From Nocardioides marinus (GTDB lineage: Bacteria > Pseudomonadota > Alphaproteobacteria > Rhodobacterales > Rhodobacteraceae), in NCBI GenBank assembly GCA_019801415.1, contig JAHVJD010000008.1:124001-188000 (forward strand): 64,000 nt of DNA. Reading direction: 5' to 3'. Positions 52,534-61,745 of this stretch are shown piece after piece. Position 1 is the first letter of the stretch; every line of letters starts with the position of its first letter. The notes under the pieces are model-generated. The model ran no database searches. It was not told where the DNA came from and saw only the letters and a list, made by a program, of their open reading frames with translations. A program made the position numbers and the translations under genes.

Positions 52534-54105
52534 CTATGCGCCGGCCAGTTTCTGCCCGAGCAGGTATCCCGCCCCGGCTCCGGTTCCTGCCCCCGGCCAG
52601 ACCGCGGCCCCGGTGTGGTAGAGATCACGCACCGGGGTGGTGCCATCGGCAAACCCGCGCAGGGGCCGGAACATGAAGTGCTGCGAGAGGTGGTGGCTGC
52701 CGCAGACCTGGTCGCCGCCGACGAGGTTGGGGTTGTCGGCCTCCAGCATCGCGGGGCTCACCACGTGGCGGCCGAGGATCTTCGCCCGCACTCCCGGCGC
52801 GTAGCGGTCGAGGATATCCAGCGCGCGCTCGGCCATTGGCTCCGCCGCGTCCTCCCAGTCCTTCGCGGTGATCTGCCCGGCCGCGTCGCCCGTGATCTCT
52901 CCCGGCACCATGCGAACCTGGAGCCACAGCACATGCTTGCCCGCCGGCGCGCGGGAGGGGTCGACGGCGGTGGGCTGACCGCAGACGATCACCGGCTCGC
53001 TTGGCAGCAGGCCCGCCTTGGCCTGAGCATAGGTCGCGGCCATCTGGTCGAGGCTTGGGGCCATGTGGACATAGGCGAAGCGCTTGAGATCCTCTCCAGT
53101 GGCCCAGTCCGGCAGGCTGTCCATCGCCAGGTGGATCATCATGGTGCCCGGGGCGTGGGCAAAGCGGGCGAGCCCCTTGTCATAGCGCGCATCGGGCGTG
53201 CCGCCGGTCAGCCGCAGCAGCGCCGCGGGCGCGACATTAGCGATCACCGCCCTGTTCGCGCGCACTACCTCGCCGCCGACAAGCTCGATACCGGTGGCAC
53301 GGCCGCCCTCATGCAGGATGCGGGCTACTTCGGCGTTGCAGGTAACCGAGCCGCCACGCGCCTCGATCATCGCCACCATGGCGCGGATCATGCCATCGGC
53401 CCCGCCCTGCCCCAACACCATGCCGAAAGCCTGGTTCACCTGGCCTTCGAGGTAGGGAAACAGCGCGCCGCCCGCGACATCGGGGGCAAAGTCCAGGTGC
53501 ATCCCCCAAGCCGCCAGGAGCGCCCGCACCTTGGGCGCGCGGAAGGTCTCCTCCAGCCAGCCGCGCGGCGAGGCGGCGAGGAAGCGGCCGAGGTCGAGCA
53601 TCCCCGCCCCGCCCATGCGGCGGAAGGATTTCCAGCACAAGGATGCAAATGCACGTTTGCTGATGGCGGAGCCGAGCAGGCCAAAGAGCGTCTCCGCCTG
53701 TTTCGGGAACGCCTCGGTCAGCTCCGCCCAGGCGGCGCCGTCGGCGGCATCCTCGGCCGCGATGCGTTGGGTGGTGACGGCGGCGTCATTGCTCACCCCC
53801 AGCCAGCTGCCATCGGGAAAGACCGAGGCGAAACAGTCGGACGCGGGGGCAAAGGACAGGCCGTGGCGGGCCAGCTCCTCGCCATAGACTTTGTTAAAAG
53901 CAGAGCCCGCAAAGAGCGACAGGTTCATCGCGCCCCAATCGTGGCGGAAGCCAGGCAAGGTGTACTCCCCCGTTTTCACCGCCCCGCCGGGCTGCCCCGC
54001 GCGTTCGTAAACGGCAACGCTCCAGCCCTTGGCGGCCAGATGCGCCGCGCAGGCCAGGGAGTTGTGGCCGCTGCCGATAATCACTGCGTCCGCGCTTGCG
54101 GGCAT
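52534..54105 (-). CDS. FAD-dependent oxidoreductase, phytoene-dehydrogenase-like
   Basis: 523 residues. The N-terminus has the GxGxxG dinucleotide fold DAVIIGSGHNSLACAAHLAAKGWSVAVYER followed by AGQPGGAVKTGEYTLPGFRHDWGAM; late blocks GQGGADGMIRAMVAMIEARGG and YHTGAAVWPGAGTGAGAGYLLGQKLAGA are the FAD-binding ends. Related to the second flavoprotein at 55023, but leftward with the importer. It would desaturate or oxidise an imported organic compound. It ends 57 bp before the binding-protein gene. The substrate is unknown. Confidence 0.9.
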   Translation of the reverse strand: MPASADAVIIGSGHNSLACAAHLAAKGWSVAVYERAGQPGGAVKTGEYTLPGFRHDWGAMNLSLFAGSAFNKVYGEELARHGLSFAPASDCFASVFPDGSWLGVSNDAAVTTQRIAAEDAADGAAWAELTEAFPKQAETLFGLLGSAISKRAFASLCWKSFRRMGGAGMLDLGRFLAASPRGWLEETFRAPKVRALLAAWGMHLDFAPDVAGGALFPYLEGQVNQAFGMVLGQGGADGMIRAMVAMIEARGGSVTCNAEVARILHEGGRATGIELVGGEVVRANRAVIANVAPAALLRLTGGTPDARYDKGLARFAHAPGTMMIHLAMDSLPDWATGEDLKRFAYVHMAPSLDQMAATYAQAKAGLLPSEPVIVCGQPTAVDPSRAPAGKHVLWLQVRMVPGEITGDAAGQITAKDWEDAAEPMAERALDILDRYAPGVRAKILGRHVVSPAMLEADNPNLVGGDQVCGSHHLSQHFMFRPLRGFADGTTPVRDLYHTGAAVWPGAGTGAGAGYLLGQKLAGA

Positions 54106-54137
54106 CGCTTACATCCTTCAACTCAATAAGGATTGAT

Positions 54138-54147
54138 ATTTGCAAAT
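54138..54147. promoter_or_regulatory. AT-rich divergent promoter region with a palindrome
   Basis: The 119-bp spacer between the two operons (54106-54224) is much AT-richer than its surroundings. It holds a perfect ATTTGCAAAT palindrome and TATAAAT-like boxes. It is a candidate operator for the MarR protein encoded at 56579 and would let one site control both directions. Confidence 0.55.
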
Positions 54148-54224
54148 GCATATAAATCTGTCTAGTGTTTCTTTATTGCGATGCAAAAAAGCGGCGCCAG
54201 ACCGCGGGCAACAGGAGAGATAAA

Positions 54225-55016
54225 ATGACTTCAAACAACGCGTTGGCGGAATTTGGCGCCAAGATTCTTTCGGGTGAAATCGAAGTGGTGGACTGCTCCG
54301 GCACCTTGGGGCCGGACACACCGATCCTGCAGCTGCCGGAGGATTTCGCCAGGAACACCCCCAAGGTCGAGATCCACAAGATCAGCGAATACGATGCAGA
54401 CGGCCCGTTCTTCGCCTGGAACTGGCTGAAGCTGGGCGAGCACTCGGGCACGCATTTCGACGCGCCGCACCATTGGATCACCGGCAAGGACTATGCCGAC
54501 GGCTACACCGACACGCTGGACGTGCAGCGGCTGGTGGCGCCGGTGAACGTGATCGACTGTTCGACGGAAAGCGCGGAGAACGCGGATTTCCTGCTCACCG
54601 CCGATCTCATCAAGGCCTGGGAAGCCGAGCACGGGGAGATCGGCAAAGGCGAATGGGTGGTGATGCGCACCGACTGGGACAAGCGCGCGGACGACGAGGC
54701 GCTGTTCCTCAACGCCGATGTCGAAGGGCCGCACAGCCCCGGGCCGACGCCGGACGCGGTGGAGTACATGCTGTCCAGGGGCATCGTCGGCTGGGGCAGC
54801 CAGTGCATCGGCACTGATGCGGGCCAGGCCGGGCTGATGGATCCGCCCTACCCGGCGCACAACCTCTTGCACCGCGACAACTGCTTCGGGCTCGCCTCGC
54901 TTGCCAATCTCGACAAGCTGCCCGCCAAGGGCGCGATCCTGATTGCCGCGCCCCTGAAGATCGCCCGCGGCACCGGAAGCCCGATCCGCGCGCTGGCGCT
55001 GGTGCCCAAGGGCTGA
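54225..55016 (+). CDS. Cyclase-family metal hydrolase, similar to isatin hydrolase/kynurenine formamidase
   Basis: 263 residues. The metal-binding motif HSGTHFDAPHHW (H73, H77, D79, H83) is the cyclase-family signature. VEGPHSPGPTPDAVEYM, GTDAGQAGLMDPPYPAHNLLH and GLASLANLDKLP continue like isatin hydrolases as I remember them. These enzymes open cyclic amides such as isatin, or hydrolyse N-formylkynurenine. The start is ATG at 54225 after AGGAGAG; an in-frame ATG at 54165 is poorer. It heads the rightward operon and lies 6 bp before the flavoprotein gene. The substrate is inferred only. Confidence 0.87.
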   Translation: MTSNNALAEFGAKILSGEIEVVDCSGTLGPDTPILQLPEDFARNTPKVEIHKISEYDADGPFFAWNWLKLGEHSGTHFDAPHHWITGKDYADGYTDTLDVQRLVAPVNVIDCSTESAENADFLLTADLIKAWEAEHGEIGKGEWVVMRTDWDKRADDEALFLNADVEGPHSPGPTPDAVEYMLSRGIVGWGSQCIGTDAGQAGLMDPPYPAHNLLHRDNCFGLASLANLDKLPAKGAILIAAPLKIARGTGSPIRALALVPKG

Positions 55017-55022
55017 CGCCGG

Positions 55023-56582
55023 ATGGCCGCCGCCCCGCATATCATCATCGGCTCCGGCATCAATGCGCTGGTGGCCGCGGCACTGCTGTCCCGCAAGGGG
55101 CAGCGGGTGCTGATGCTGGAACGCTCGGACCGGATCGGCGGCTGCATGCGCACCGATGAGATCACGGTGCCGGGCTTCCACCATGACGTGATGGCGGCAA
55201 CCTTCGTGCTGTTCCTCACCTCGCCTGCCTATGCCGAGCTGGCAGAGGATCTGGGCAAGCACGGGCTGGAGTTCTGCCATACCTCCCGCCCCACCGCGGT
55301 GCTGCGCCCGGACGGGCGGGCAACAGTGCTGACGACGGACCGCGCCGCCAATGTCGCGGGCTTCGACGCGCTCGCCCCCGGCGATGGCGATGCCCACGCC
55401 CGCGACGTGGGCGGGATCGAGGCGGATGCGGAGTTCCTCTTCGGCCTCCTCGGCGGGCCGCTGTGGTCGCGGCAGACCGCAAAACTGCTGGCGAAACAGG
55501 CGTGGAAACGGGGTCTCACCGGGCTGAAGGCCTGGGGCGGCGCGGCGCTGCAGCCCGCGCGCGGCTGGCTGGAGGCCTCCTACAGCAGCGCCGATGTCCA
55601 GGCGCTCTGGGCGCCTTGGGTGCTGCATTGCGGGCTGACGCCGGAAAACACCTATTCCGGCCAGATGGGCCGGGTCATCGCCTTTGCCCTGGAAGCGGCT
55701 GGCGCGCCGGTGGTGAAGGGCGGCGCGGGCGCCGCGGCGGCGGCGTTCCAGCGGCTGATCGAGGCCAACGGCGGCGAGATCCGCACCGGCACCGATGTCA
55801 CCCGCATCCTCACCGAACGCGGCCGCGCCTGCGGGGTGGAGACCGCGGAAGGCGGGACGATCCGCGGCGCCTCGGTCATCGCCTCGGTCACGCCGGGGCA
55901 GCTTTATGGCCGCCTGCTGCCCGACGAAATGGCCCCGGAACCGCTGCGCAGCTTCCGCCACGGGCGCGGCAACTTCCAGCTCCACTACGCGCTCGACGCG
56001 GAGCCTGAGTGGCGCGCCGAGGGGCTGGAGGACGTCGCGCTCATTCACCTCGCCGATGGGATCGACAGCGTGTCGAAATCCGCAAACGAGGCCGAGCGCG
56101 GCATGCTGCCGGAAACCCCGACCATCTGCGTGGGACAGCCGCACAGGCTCGACCCCTCCCGCTGCCCGGAGGGCAAGGCCATCCTCTGGCTGCAGATCCC
56201 GGATGCGCCGCGCGTGATCAAGGGCGATGCGGCCGGCGAAATCGCCACAAGCCCCGAGTGGACCGAGCCCACCCGCGAAGCCTTTGCCGACCGCATCGAG
56301 GCGATCCTCGCCCGCCACATCGCCAATTTCGACCAAATCAAGCTGGCCCGGCGCGCCTATTCGCCCGCTGACCTGCAATCGCTCAACATGAACCTCGCAG
56401 GCGGCGACCCCTATGGCGGTGCCTGCACGCTCGACCAGTTCTTTGTCTGGCGCCCCTTCCCGCAATCGGTCAATAACGCCACGGGTGTGAAGGGCCTTTC
56501 GCTGATCGGGGCCTCGACCCACCCGGGGCCCGGCCTTGGCGGCGGGTCCGGGTACAACCTGGCAAAGAGGATGGGCGCATGA
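55023..56582 (+). CDS. FAD-dependent oxidoreductase, phytoene-dehydrogenase-like (second paralogue)
   Basis: 519 residues. HIIIGSGINALVAAALLSRKGQRVLMLERSDRIGG gives the FAD fold; the C-terminal GASTHPGPGLGGGSGYNLAKRMGA is the second FAD-contacting block. It has the same architecture as the gene at 52534, so the locus holds two related flavoproteins, one per operon. It begins 6 bp after the cyclase gene and overlaps marR by 4 bp (ATGA). Confidence 0.9.
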   Translation: MAAAPHIIIGSGINALVAAALLSRKGQRVLMLERSDRIGGCMRTDEITVPGFHHDVMAATFVLFLTSPAYAELAEDLGKHGLEFCHTSRPTAVLRPDGRATVLTTDRAANVAGFDALAPGDGDAHARDVGGIEADAEFLFGLLGGPLWSRQTAKLLAKQAWKRGLTGLKAWGGAALQPARGWLEASYSSADVQALWAPWVLHCGLTPENTYSGQMGRVIAFALEAAGAPVVKGGAGAAAAAFQRLIEANGGEIRTGTDVTRILTERGRACGVETAEGGTIRGASVIASVTPGQLYGRLLPDEMAPEPLRSFRHGRGNFQLHYALDAEPEWRAEGLEDVALIHLADGIDSVSKSANEAERGMLPETPTICVGQPHRLDPSRCPEGKAILWLQIPDAPRVIKGDAAGEIATSPEWTEPTREAFADRIEAILARHIANFDQIKLARRAYSPADLQSLNMNLAGGDPYGGACTLDQFFVWRPFPQSVNNATGVKGLSLIGASTHPGPGLGGGSGYNLAKRMGA

Positions 56583-57088
56583 ACGAGAACACCAAGGGCA
56601 AACCGTCGGACCAGCCAGAGGCGCTGCAGCAGGAGCCGCTGCCGCGGCTGGGCGAAATCGGGCTGGAGAACTTCCCACCCTACCTGATGAACCGCATCAT
56701 GGGGCGCTACAACGCCAGCTTGCGCACCGAAATGGCAGCGCTGGGGCTGACCACCGCGCAGATGCGGACGCTGGCGGTGCTGTCGGTGCTGGACGGGCTG
56801 TTGATCCGCGAACTGGCAGTCTATGCGGTGGTGGAGCAATCGACGCTCAGCCGCTCGCTCGACCAGCTGGCACGCGACGGGCTGATCGAACGCCGCCCGG
56901 ACCCGGACGACAGCCGCGCCACCCGCGTCTTCCTCACCGCTGACGGCCGCGCCACCCATGACAAGCTGTGGCCGCATGTCGCCGCTGCCTACCAGCAGAT
57001 GTTCGAAGGCATCGGGCTGGAGGAACGGCGCCAGTTCACCGCCACGCTGCAAACCATCCTGCGCAACGTGCGGGTGCACCAGATTTAA
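56579..57088 (+). CDS. MarR-family transcriptional regulator
   Basis: 169 residues. A winged HTH (TTAQMRTLAVLSVLDGLLIRELAVYAVVEQSTLSRSLDQLARDGLIERRPDPDDSRATRVFLT) is MarR-type, with the D(D/E)xR wing present as DPDDSRA. An N-terminal 35-residue charged extension precedes it. It lies in the operon it probably controls, together with the divergent flavoprotein-importer genes, through the palindrome at 54138. The ligand is likely the pathway substrate. Confidence 0.92.
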   Translation: MNENTKGKPSDQPEALQQEPLPRLGEIGLENFPPYLMNRIMGRYNASLRTEMAALGLTTAQMRTLAVLSVLDGLLIRELAVYAVVEQSTLSRSLDQLARDGLIERRPDPDDSRATRVFLTADGRATHDKLWPHVAAAYQQMFEGIGLEERRQFTATLQTILRNVRVHQI

Positions 57089-57118
57089 GAGAACACCAAA
57101 CTACCCAGGGAGGAGCCG

Positions 57119-59281
57119 ATGGCCGAAAGGTCGTTCAAGGCAGAGGTCGAACATCTGCGCAAGGGTGAGGGGCATACCTTCACCGGTGAGGGCATCCTGG
57201 CTATCACCAAGGCTCTTCTGGAGAATGGCGTGGGCTATGTCGGCGGCTACCAGGGTGCGCCGATCTCGCATCTGATGGATGTGCTGGCCGATGCCGAGGA
57301 GCTGCTGGGCGAGCTGGGCGTGCGTTACGAGGCCAATGCCTCCGAGGCCGCCGCCGCGGCGATGCTTGCAGCTTCGGTGCATTACCCGATCCGCGGCGCG
57401 GTGACCTTCAAGGGCTCGGTCGGCGTCAACGTGGCGTCCGACGCGCTGGCAAACCTCGCCTCCTCCGGCGTGACCGGCGGCGCACTGGTGATCGTAGGGG
57501 AGGATTACGGCGAAGGCTCCTCGATCATGCAGGAGCGGTCTTATGCCTTTGCGATGAAGTCGCAGTTCTGGCTGCTGGACCCGCGCCCCAACCTGCCCTC
57601 CATCGTGAAGTCGGTTGGCGACGGCTTTGCCCTGTCGGAGGCGTCCAACACGCCGGTGATGCTGATGGTGCGGATCCGCTCCTGCCACGTGACCGGCAGT
57701 TTCGAGTGCCGCGACAACCTGCGCCCGCCACTCACCGTGCGCGACGCCCTGGCCAATCCGCAGCGCGACTTCGCCCGCGTGGTGCTGCCGCCGATGTCCT
57801 ACCAGCACGAGCACGACAAGATCGAAAACCGCTGGCCCGCGGCGGAGAAACACATCCTCGATCACGGGCTGAACGAGCGTTTCGGGCCGAAGGAGGGCAA
57901 GGTCGGGCTGATCTGCCTTGGCGGCATGTACAACAGCGTGATCCGCGCGCTGCAGCGGCTGGGGCTTGCCGATCTCAGCGGCAATACCGAGGTGCCGCTT
58001 TACGTGATGAACGTGGCCTACCCGCTGGTGCACAGCGACCTGCTGGACTTCTGCGAAGGCAAGGACGCAGTCCTTATGATTGAGGAAGGCCAGCCGGAGT
58101 TCATCGAGCAGCAGCTTGGCGCGATGCTCTACAAAGAGGGCAGCTCCACCAAGCTCGAAGGCAAGGGCATCTTCCCCAAGGCGGGCGAATACACCGGCCA
58201 GGTGATGATGGACGGGCTGGATGATTTCTTCCGCAAATACGCCGCCCACCTCTTGCCCGGCCAGGTGCGCGCGCCCAATGCGCCCGCGCCCGAGATCCCG
58301 GACCTGAGCCAGACCGTGCCGATCCGCCCGCCGGGGTTCTGCACCGGGTGTCCGGAGCGGCCGATCTTTGCCTCGATGAAGCTGGTCGAACAGGAACTGG
58401 GCAAGCACCAGATCTCGGCCGATATCGGCTGCCACCTGTTTGCCGCGCTGCCGCCGTTTGAAATCGGCGGGCAGACCATGGGTTACGGGCTGGGGCCTGC
58501 CTCCAACGCCGCATTCGACGGCGGCGGAGAAAAGCGCGCGATCTCTATCCTCGGCGACGGCGGCTTCTGGCACAATGGCTTGAGCAGCTCGATCGGCAAC
58601 ATGGTGTTCAACAAGTCGGACAGCGTGGCGATCATCGTCGACAACTACTATTCCGCCGCGACCGGCGGGCAGGATATCCCGTCAAGCCGCGCGAAAAACG
58701 CCAGCAAGTCCACCAACAACCCGATCACCAAGGCGCTTGAGGGTGCGGGCGTCAAATGGATCCGGCAGATCGACCGGACCTATGATGTCACCAAGATGCG
58801 CGCCACCATCCGCGAGGCACTGACCACCGATTACGACGGGCCCAAGGTGATCGTCGCCTCCTCGGAATGCATGCTGAACCGGCAGCGCCGCGAGAAGCCC
58901 CAGCGCAACAAGGCGATCAAGGACGGCGCGCGGGTGGAGATCCCCCGCTTCGGCGTCGATGAGGACGTCTGCACCGGCGATCACGCCTGCATCCGGCTTT
59001 CGGGCTGCCCGTCGCTGTCGCTGAAGAAGCTGGACGACCCGCTGCGCGACGACCCGGTGGCGCATATCGACCAAACCTGTGTCGGCTGCGGCAACTGCGG
59101 CGAGGTGGCCGATGCGGCGATCCTCTGCCCGTCGTTCTACGAGGCGCGGGTGGTGCATAACCCCACCGAGCGGGAGCGCCGCCGGGCGGGCCTGCGCAGC
59201 CGGGTGATCGCCTGGCTGCAGGCGCGCCGCAGCGCGCGGCAGCTCACCTTCGTCGGCAATGACGCGGGGGAGGCCGCCTGA
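57119..59281 (+). CDS. Indolepyruvate:ferredoxin oxidoreductase-like large (alpha) subunit
   Basis: 720 residues. Thiamine-diphosphate enzyme that oxidatively decarboxylates an aryl-pyruvate to the acyl-CoA. N-terminal PFOR-type domain I (ITKALLENGVGYVGGYQGAPISHLMDVL). The TPP-binding motif is GDGGFWHNGLSSSIGNMVFN. A C-terminal ferredoxin-like domain has CTGDHACIRLSGCP and CVGCGNCGEVADAAILCP, giving two [4Fe-4S] clusters. GGGAGGAG precedes the ATG. It pairs with the next gene by a 1-bp overlap. The substrate, indolepyruvate or another 2-oxo acid, is open. Confidence 0.9.
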   Translation: MAERSFKAEVEHLRKGEGHTFTGEGILAITKALLENGVGYVGGYQGAPISHLMDVLADAEELLGELGVRYEANASEAAAAAMLAASVHYPIRGAVTFKGSVGVNVASDALANLASSGVTGGALVIVGEDYGEGSSIMQERSYAFAMKSQFWLLDPRPNLPSIVKSVGDGFALSEASNTPVMLMVRIRSCHVTGSFECRDNLRPPLTVRDALANPQRDFARVVLPPMSYQHEHDKIENRWPAAEKHILDHGLNERFGPKEGKVGLICLGGMYNSVIRALQRLGLADLSGNTEVPLYVMNVAYPLVHSDLLDFCEGKDAVLMIEEGQPEFIEQQLGAMLYKEGSSTKLEGKGIFPKAGEYTGQVMMDGLDDFFRKYAAHLLPGQVRAPNAPAPEIPDLSQTVPIRPPGFCTGCPERPIFASMKLVEQELGKHQISADIGCHLFAALPPFEIGGQTMGYGLGPASNAAFDGGGEKRAISILGDGGFWHNGLSSSIGNMVFNKSDSVAIIVDNYYSAATGGQDIPSSRAKNASKSTNNPITKALEGAGVKWIRQIDRTYDVTKMRATIREALTTDYDGPKVIVASSECMLNRQRREKPQRNKAIKDGARVEIPRFGVDEDVCTGDHACIRLSGCPSLSLKKLDDPLRDDPVAHIDQTCVGCGNCGEVADAAILCPSFYEARVVHNPTERERRRAGLRSRVIAWLQARRSARQLTFVGNDAGEAA

Positions 59282-60822
59282 TGACTTTGGAACTGCCCAT
59301 CAACCCGCAAGGCAGTCGGCCCGCGGCCGCCGAGGTGATCAAGCTCGCCATCCTTGCCGTTGGCGGCCAGGGCGGCGGGGTGCTGACAAGCTGGATCGAA
59401 GCACTCGCCCGCGCCCAAGGCTACAGCGCACAGGCGACCAGCGTCGCGGGCGTTGCCCAGCGAACCGGGGCCACGATCTACTACATCGAGATGGCGCCGG
59501 GCACGGTCGAAAACCCGGTGTTCTCCCTCGCGCCTGCGCCCGGCGACGTCGACATCATGATCGCGGCGGAGATGATGGAGGCCGGCCGCTCGATCCTGCG
59601 CGGCTTCGTTACGCCCGACCGCACCACGCTGATCGCCTCCACCCACCGCGCGCTGGCTGTGTCGGAGAAGATGGTGCCGGGCGACGGTATGGCCGATGCC
59701 TCGGAAGTGCGCGCGGCGGCGGAGACCGCGGCGCGCAAGCTGGTGATGGCCGACATGGAACGTGCCGCTACGGAAGCGGGCTCGGTGATTTCCGCCTCGC
59801 TCTTCGGCGCGCTTGCAGGCTCCGGCGCCCTGCCCTTCCCGCGATCGGCCTTCGAGGATGCGATCCGCGCTGCGGGCAAGGGCGTGGAACCCAGCCTGCG
59901 CGCCTTTGCCGCCGGGTTCGACCTGGCGCAGCAGGGCGAGCCGCGGCCCGCGGAAACCCCCGCACCCGCCTCCCTCGCGCAGCCGCAAGGCCCCGAGGGC
60001 AAGCTGCGCAAATGGCAGAAGCTTGCCGCGCGCGTGGCGGAGATGCCGGAGGCGGTGCAGGAGATGGCCCTGCCCGGCCTGCAGAAGGTGGTGGAGTTCC
60101 AGGACCTGGCTTATGGCCGCGAATACCTCTCCCGCCTTGATCAGGTGATGGCGCTGGACAGCGCGAACCATGGATATGAGCTGAGCCGCGAGGCTGCGAA
60201 GTACATCGCCAATGCCATGGCTTATGATGACGTGATCCGGGTTGCCGACCTCAAGACCCGGTCCAGCCGCTTCGGCCGGATCGAGGAGGAGATGAAGGCG
60301 GACGGCAAGCTTATGACGCTTACCGACTACCTGCATCCGCGGGCCGAGGAGATCGCAAGCCTGCTGCCCGCCGGGCTGGGCGCCAGAGTGGAGGCCAGTC
60401 CGCGGCACATGGCGCGGCTGGAGAAACTCTTCAGCAAGGGCCGCCGCATCCGCACCGACAGCCTGCGCGGCTTCCTGATGCTCTACATGCTGGGCGGGCT
60501 CAAGTTCTGGCGCCGCGGCACCCGCCGCCACGCGGTGGAGCAGGCGCATCTGGAGGAATGGCTCGCGATGGCGATGGGCTACCTGCCAGACCGCTACGGC
60601 ATGGCGGTGGAGGTGATCCGCTGCCGCCGCCTGATCAAGGGCTACTCCGACACTCACGCCCGGGGCCTGAGCAAGTTTGCCCGCGTGCTGGAGGGCGCCC
60701 GCATGGTGGAGGCGCGCGAGGACGGCCCCGAATGGATCGCCCGGCTGCGCGAAGCCGCCTTGCAGGACGAAAAGGGAGAGGCGCTGGACGGCGCGCTGAA
60801 AACCATCGCCAGCTTCACCTGA
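59281..60822 (+). CDS. Indolepyruvate oxidoreductase beta-like subunit with an extra C-terminal domain
   Basis: 513 residues, much longer than archaeal IorB (about 200). Residues about 18-200 are the PFOR gamma-type domain (LAILAVGGQGGGVLTSWIEALARAQGYSAQATSVAGVAQRTGATIYYIEM). The rest is a roughly 300-residue helical domain of the DUF6537 type (HPRAEEIASLLPAGLG, LMLYMLGGLKFWRRGTRRH) whose role is not established. ATG overlaps the alpha gene stop by 1 bp (TGATG). It is the end of the operon. Confidence 0.9.
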   Translation: MTLELPINPQGSRPAAAEVIKLAILAVGGQGGGVLTSWIEALARAQGYSAQATSVAGVAQRTGATIYYIEMAPGTVENPVFSLAPAPGDVDIMIAAEMMEAGRSILRGFVTPDRTTLIASTHRALAVSEKMVPGDGMADASEVRAAAETAARKLVMADMERAATEAGSVISASLFGALAGSGALPFPRSAFEDAIRAAGKGVEPSLRAFAAGFDLAQQGEPRPAETPAPASLAQPQGPEGKLRKWQKLAARVAEMPEAVQEMALPGLQKVVEFQDLAYGREYLSRLDQVMALDSANHGYELSREAAKYIANAMAYDDVIRVADLKTRSSRFGRIEEEMKADGKLMTLTDYLHPRAEEIASLLPAGLGARVEASPRHMARLEKLFSKGRRIRTDSLRGFLMLYMLGGLKFWRRGTRRHAVEQAHLEEWLAMAMGYLPDRYGMAVEVIRCRRLIKGYSDTHARGLSKFARVLEGARMVEAREDGPEWIARLREAALQDEKGEALDGALKTIASFT

Positions 60823-60980
60823 ACCGCCCGCCACTCGGCGATCCCCATTCGCGGTACCGGCTTCATGGCAGTGGTCCACAAAAAGGTCAGCCAAACCTCA
60901 TTGGTCGTGTATGCCCGGCTTTGATCAGACAGGGAGGACGCCACAACGAGCAGGCCAACGGGCAATTATTCCACTTGACC

Positions 60981-61017
60981 AGCCGCACCTGAGTGGTCCG
61001 GTTTGATTGTTAATGCA
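60981..61017 (+). repeat. 37-bp imperfect direct repeat, copy 1
   Basis: The repeat has the core TGGTCCGGTTTGATTGTTA (60994-61012) followed by ATGCA, with AGCC at its left edge. The other copy is at 63923-63959 (one mismatch over the 24-bp core). The recombinase remnant starts immediately to its right. Confidence 0.7.
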
Positions 61018-61745
61018 CGGCCGACCTGGTGCGCTGCGGGCAGTGCGGCGGCAACATGACCGTGGTCGGCTCTGGGACGCGCCGGGCCTACTACTGTGCC
61101 AACGCCAAGGAGAAGGGGCCGACGGTATGCGTCGGCCTGCCCGGCAATCGCCTTGATCTGCTTCAGCCGCTGGTACTGGACGGGCTCAGGGACGATTGAT
61201 GACGCCCGAGGCTGTCGAGCGGTTCCGGCGCCAGTTCGCGGCGCGCCAAGCTGCAGAAGGTCGCGATCGACGGACGAGCGACCTGCGCAAGCCCCTCGCC
61301 CACGAGCAGAAGGCCATCGACGGCTGCATGTGGGCCATCCGCGACGATCACGCGACGCCCTCGATCTACGCCGCGCTCAGGGAGGCCGAGGAGAAGAAGG
61401 CCGCGGTGGAGGAGGAGATCGCCAACCTCTCGGCGGCGGCTCCGGAGATCGCGCCGGCCACCGCCGAACTCTACCGCGCAGGTCGAGGCGCTTTCCGAAT
61501 CGCTGTCGAAACCGGAGATCGTGCAACGTGCCTCGGAAATCCTCGGCGAGCTGATCGAGCGCATCACAGTGCGCCACGACGCGGAACTCGGCCACACGAC
61601 GCTGGTCGAGGGCCAGCTTCTGGGATTGCTGGGGTTTGCTGAAAGCAAAAACACCGCAGCTCTTCCGGGTGCGGCGTGTTCGGTAAAAGTGGTCGCGGGA
61701 GCGGGCAACCGCCGTATCCTACCTGCCCTCTCCGCAATCATCTAA
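61018..61745 (+). pseudogene. Remnant of a large serine recombinase (C-terminal part, frameshifted)
   Basis: It starts in TADLVRCGQCGGNMTVV, the zinc-ribbon region of large serine recombinases, and continues CANAKEKGPTVCVGLPGN. At about 61196 a base is missing (GACGAT-TGATG), moving to another frame for MTPEAVERFRRQFAARQ. Around 61480 the frame returns (QVEALSESLSKPEIVQRASEILGEL) to a stop near 61745. The catalytic N-terminal domain is absent and the break lies exactly at the repeat. Confidence 0.85.

Noticed and set aside
54231-56678. An 815-codon frame antisense to the cyclase and flavoprotein genes
   Set aside because: Clear genes lie on the plus strand; the antisense frame has no motif and spans two of them.
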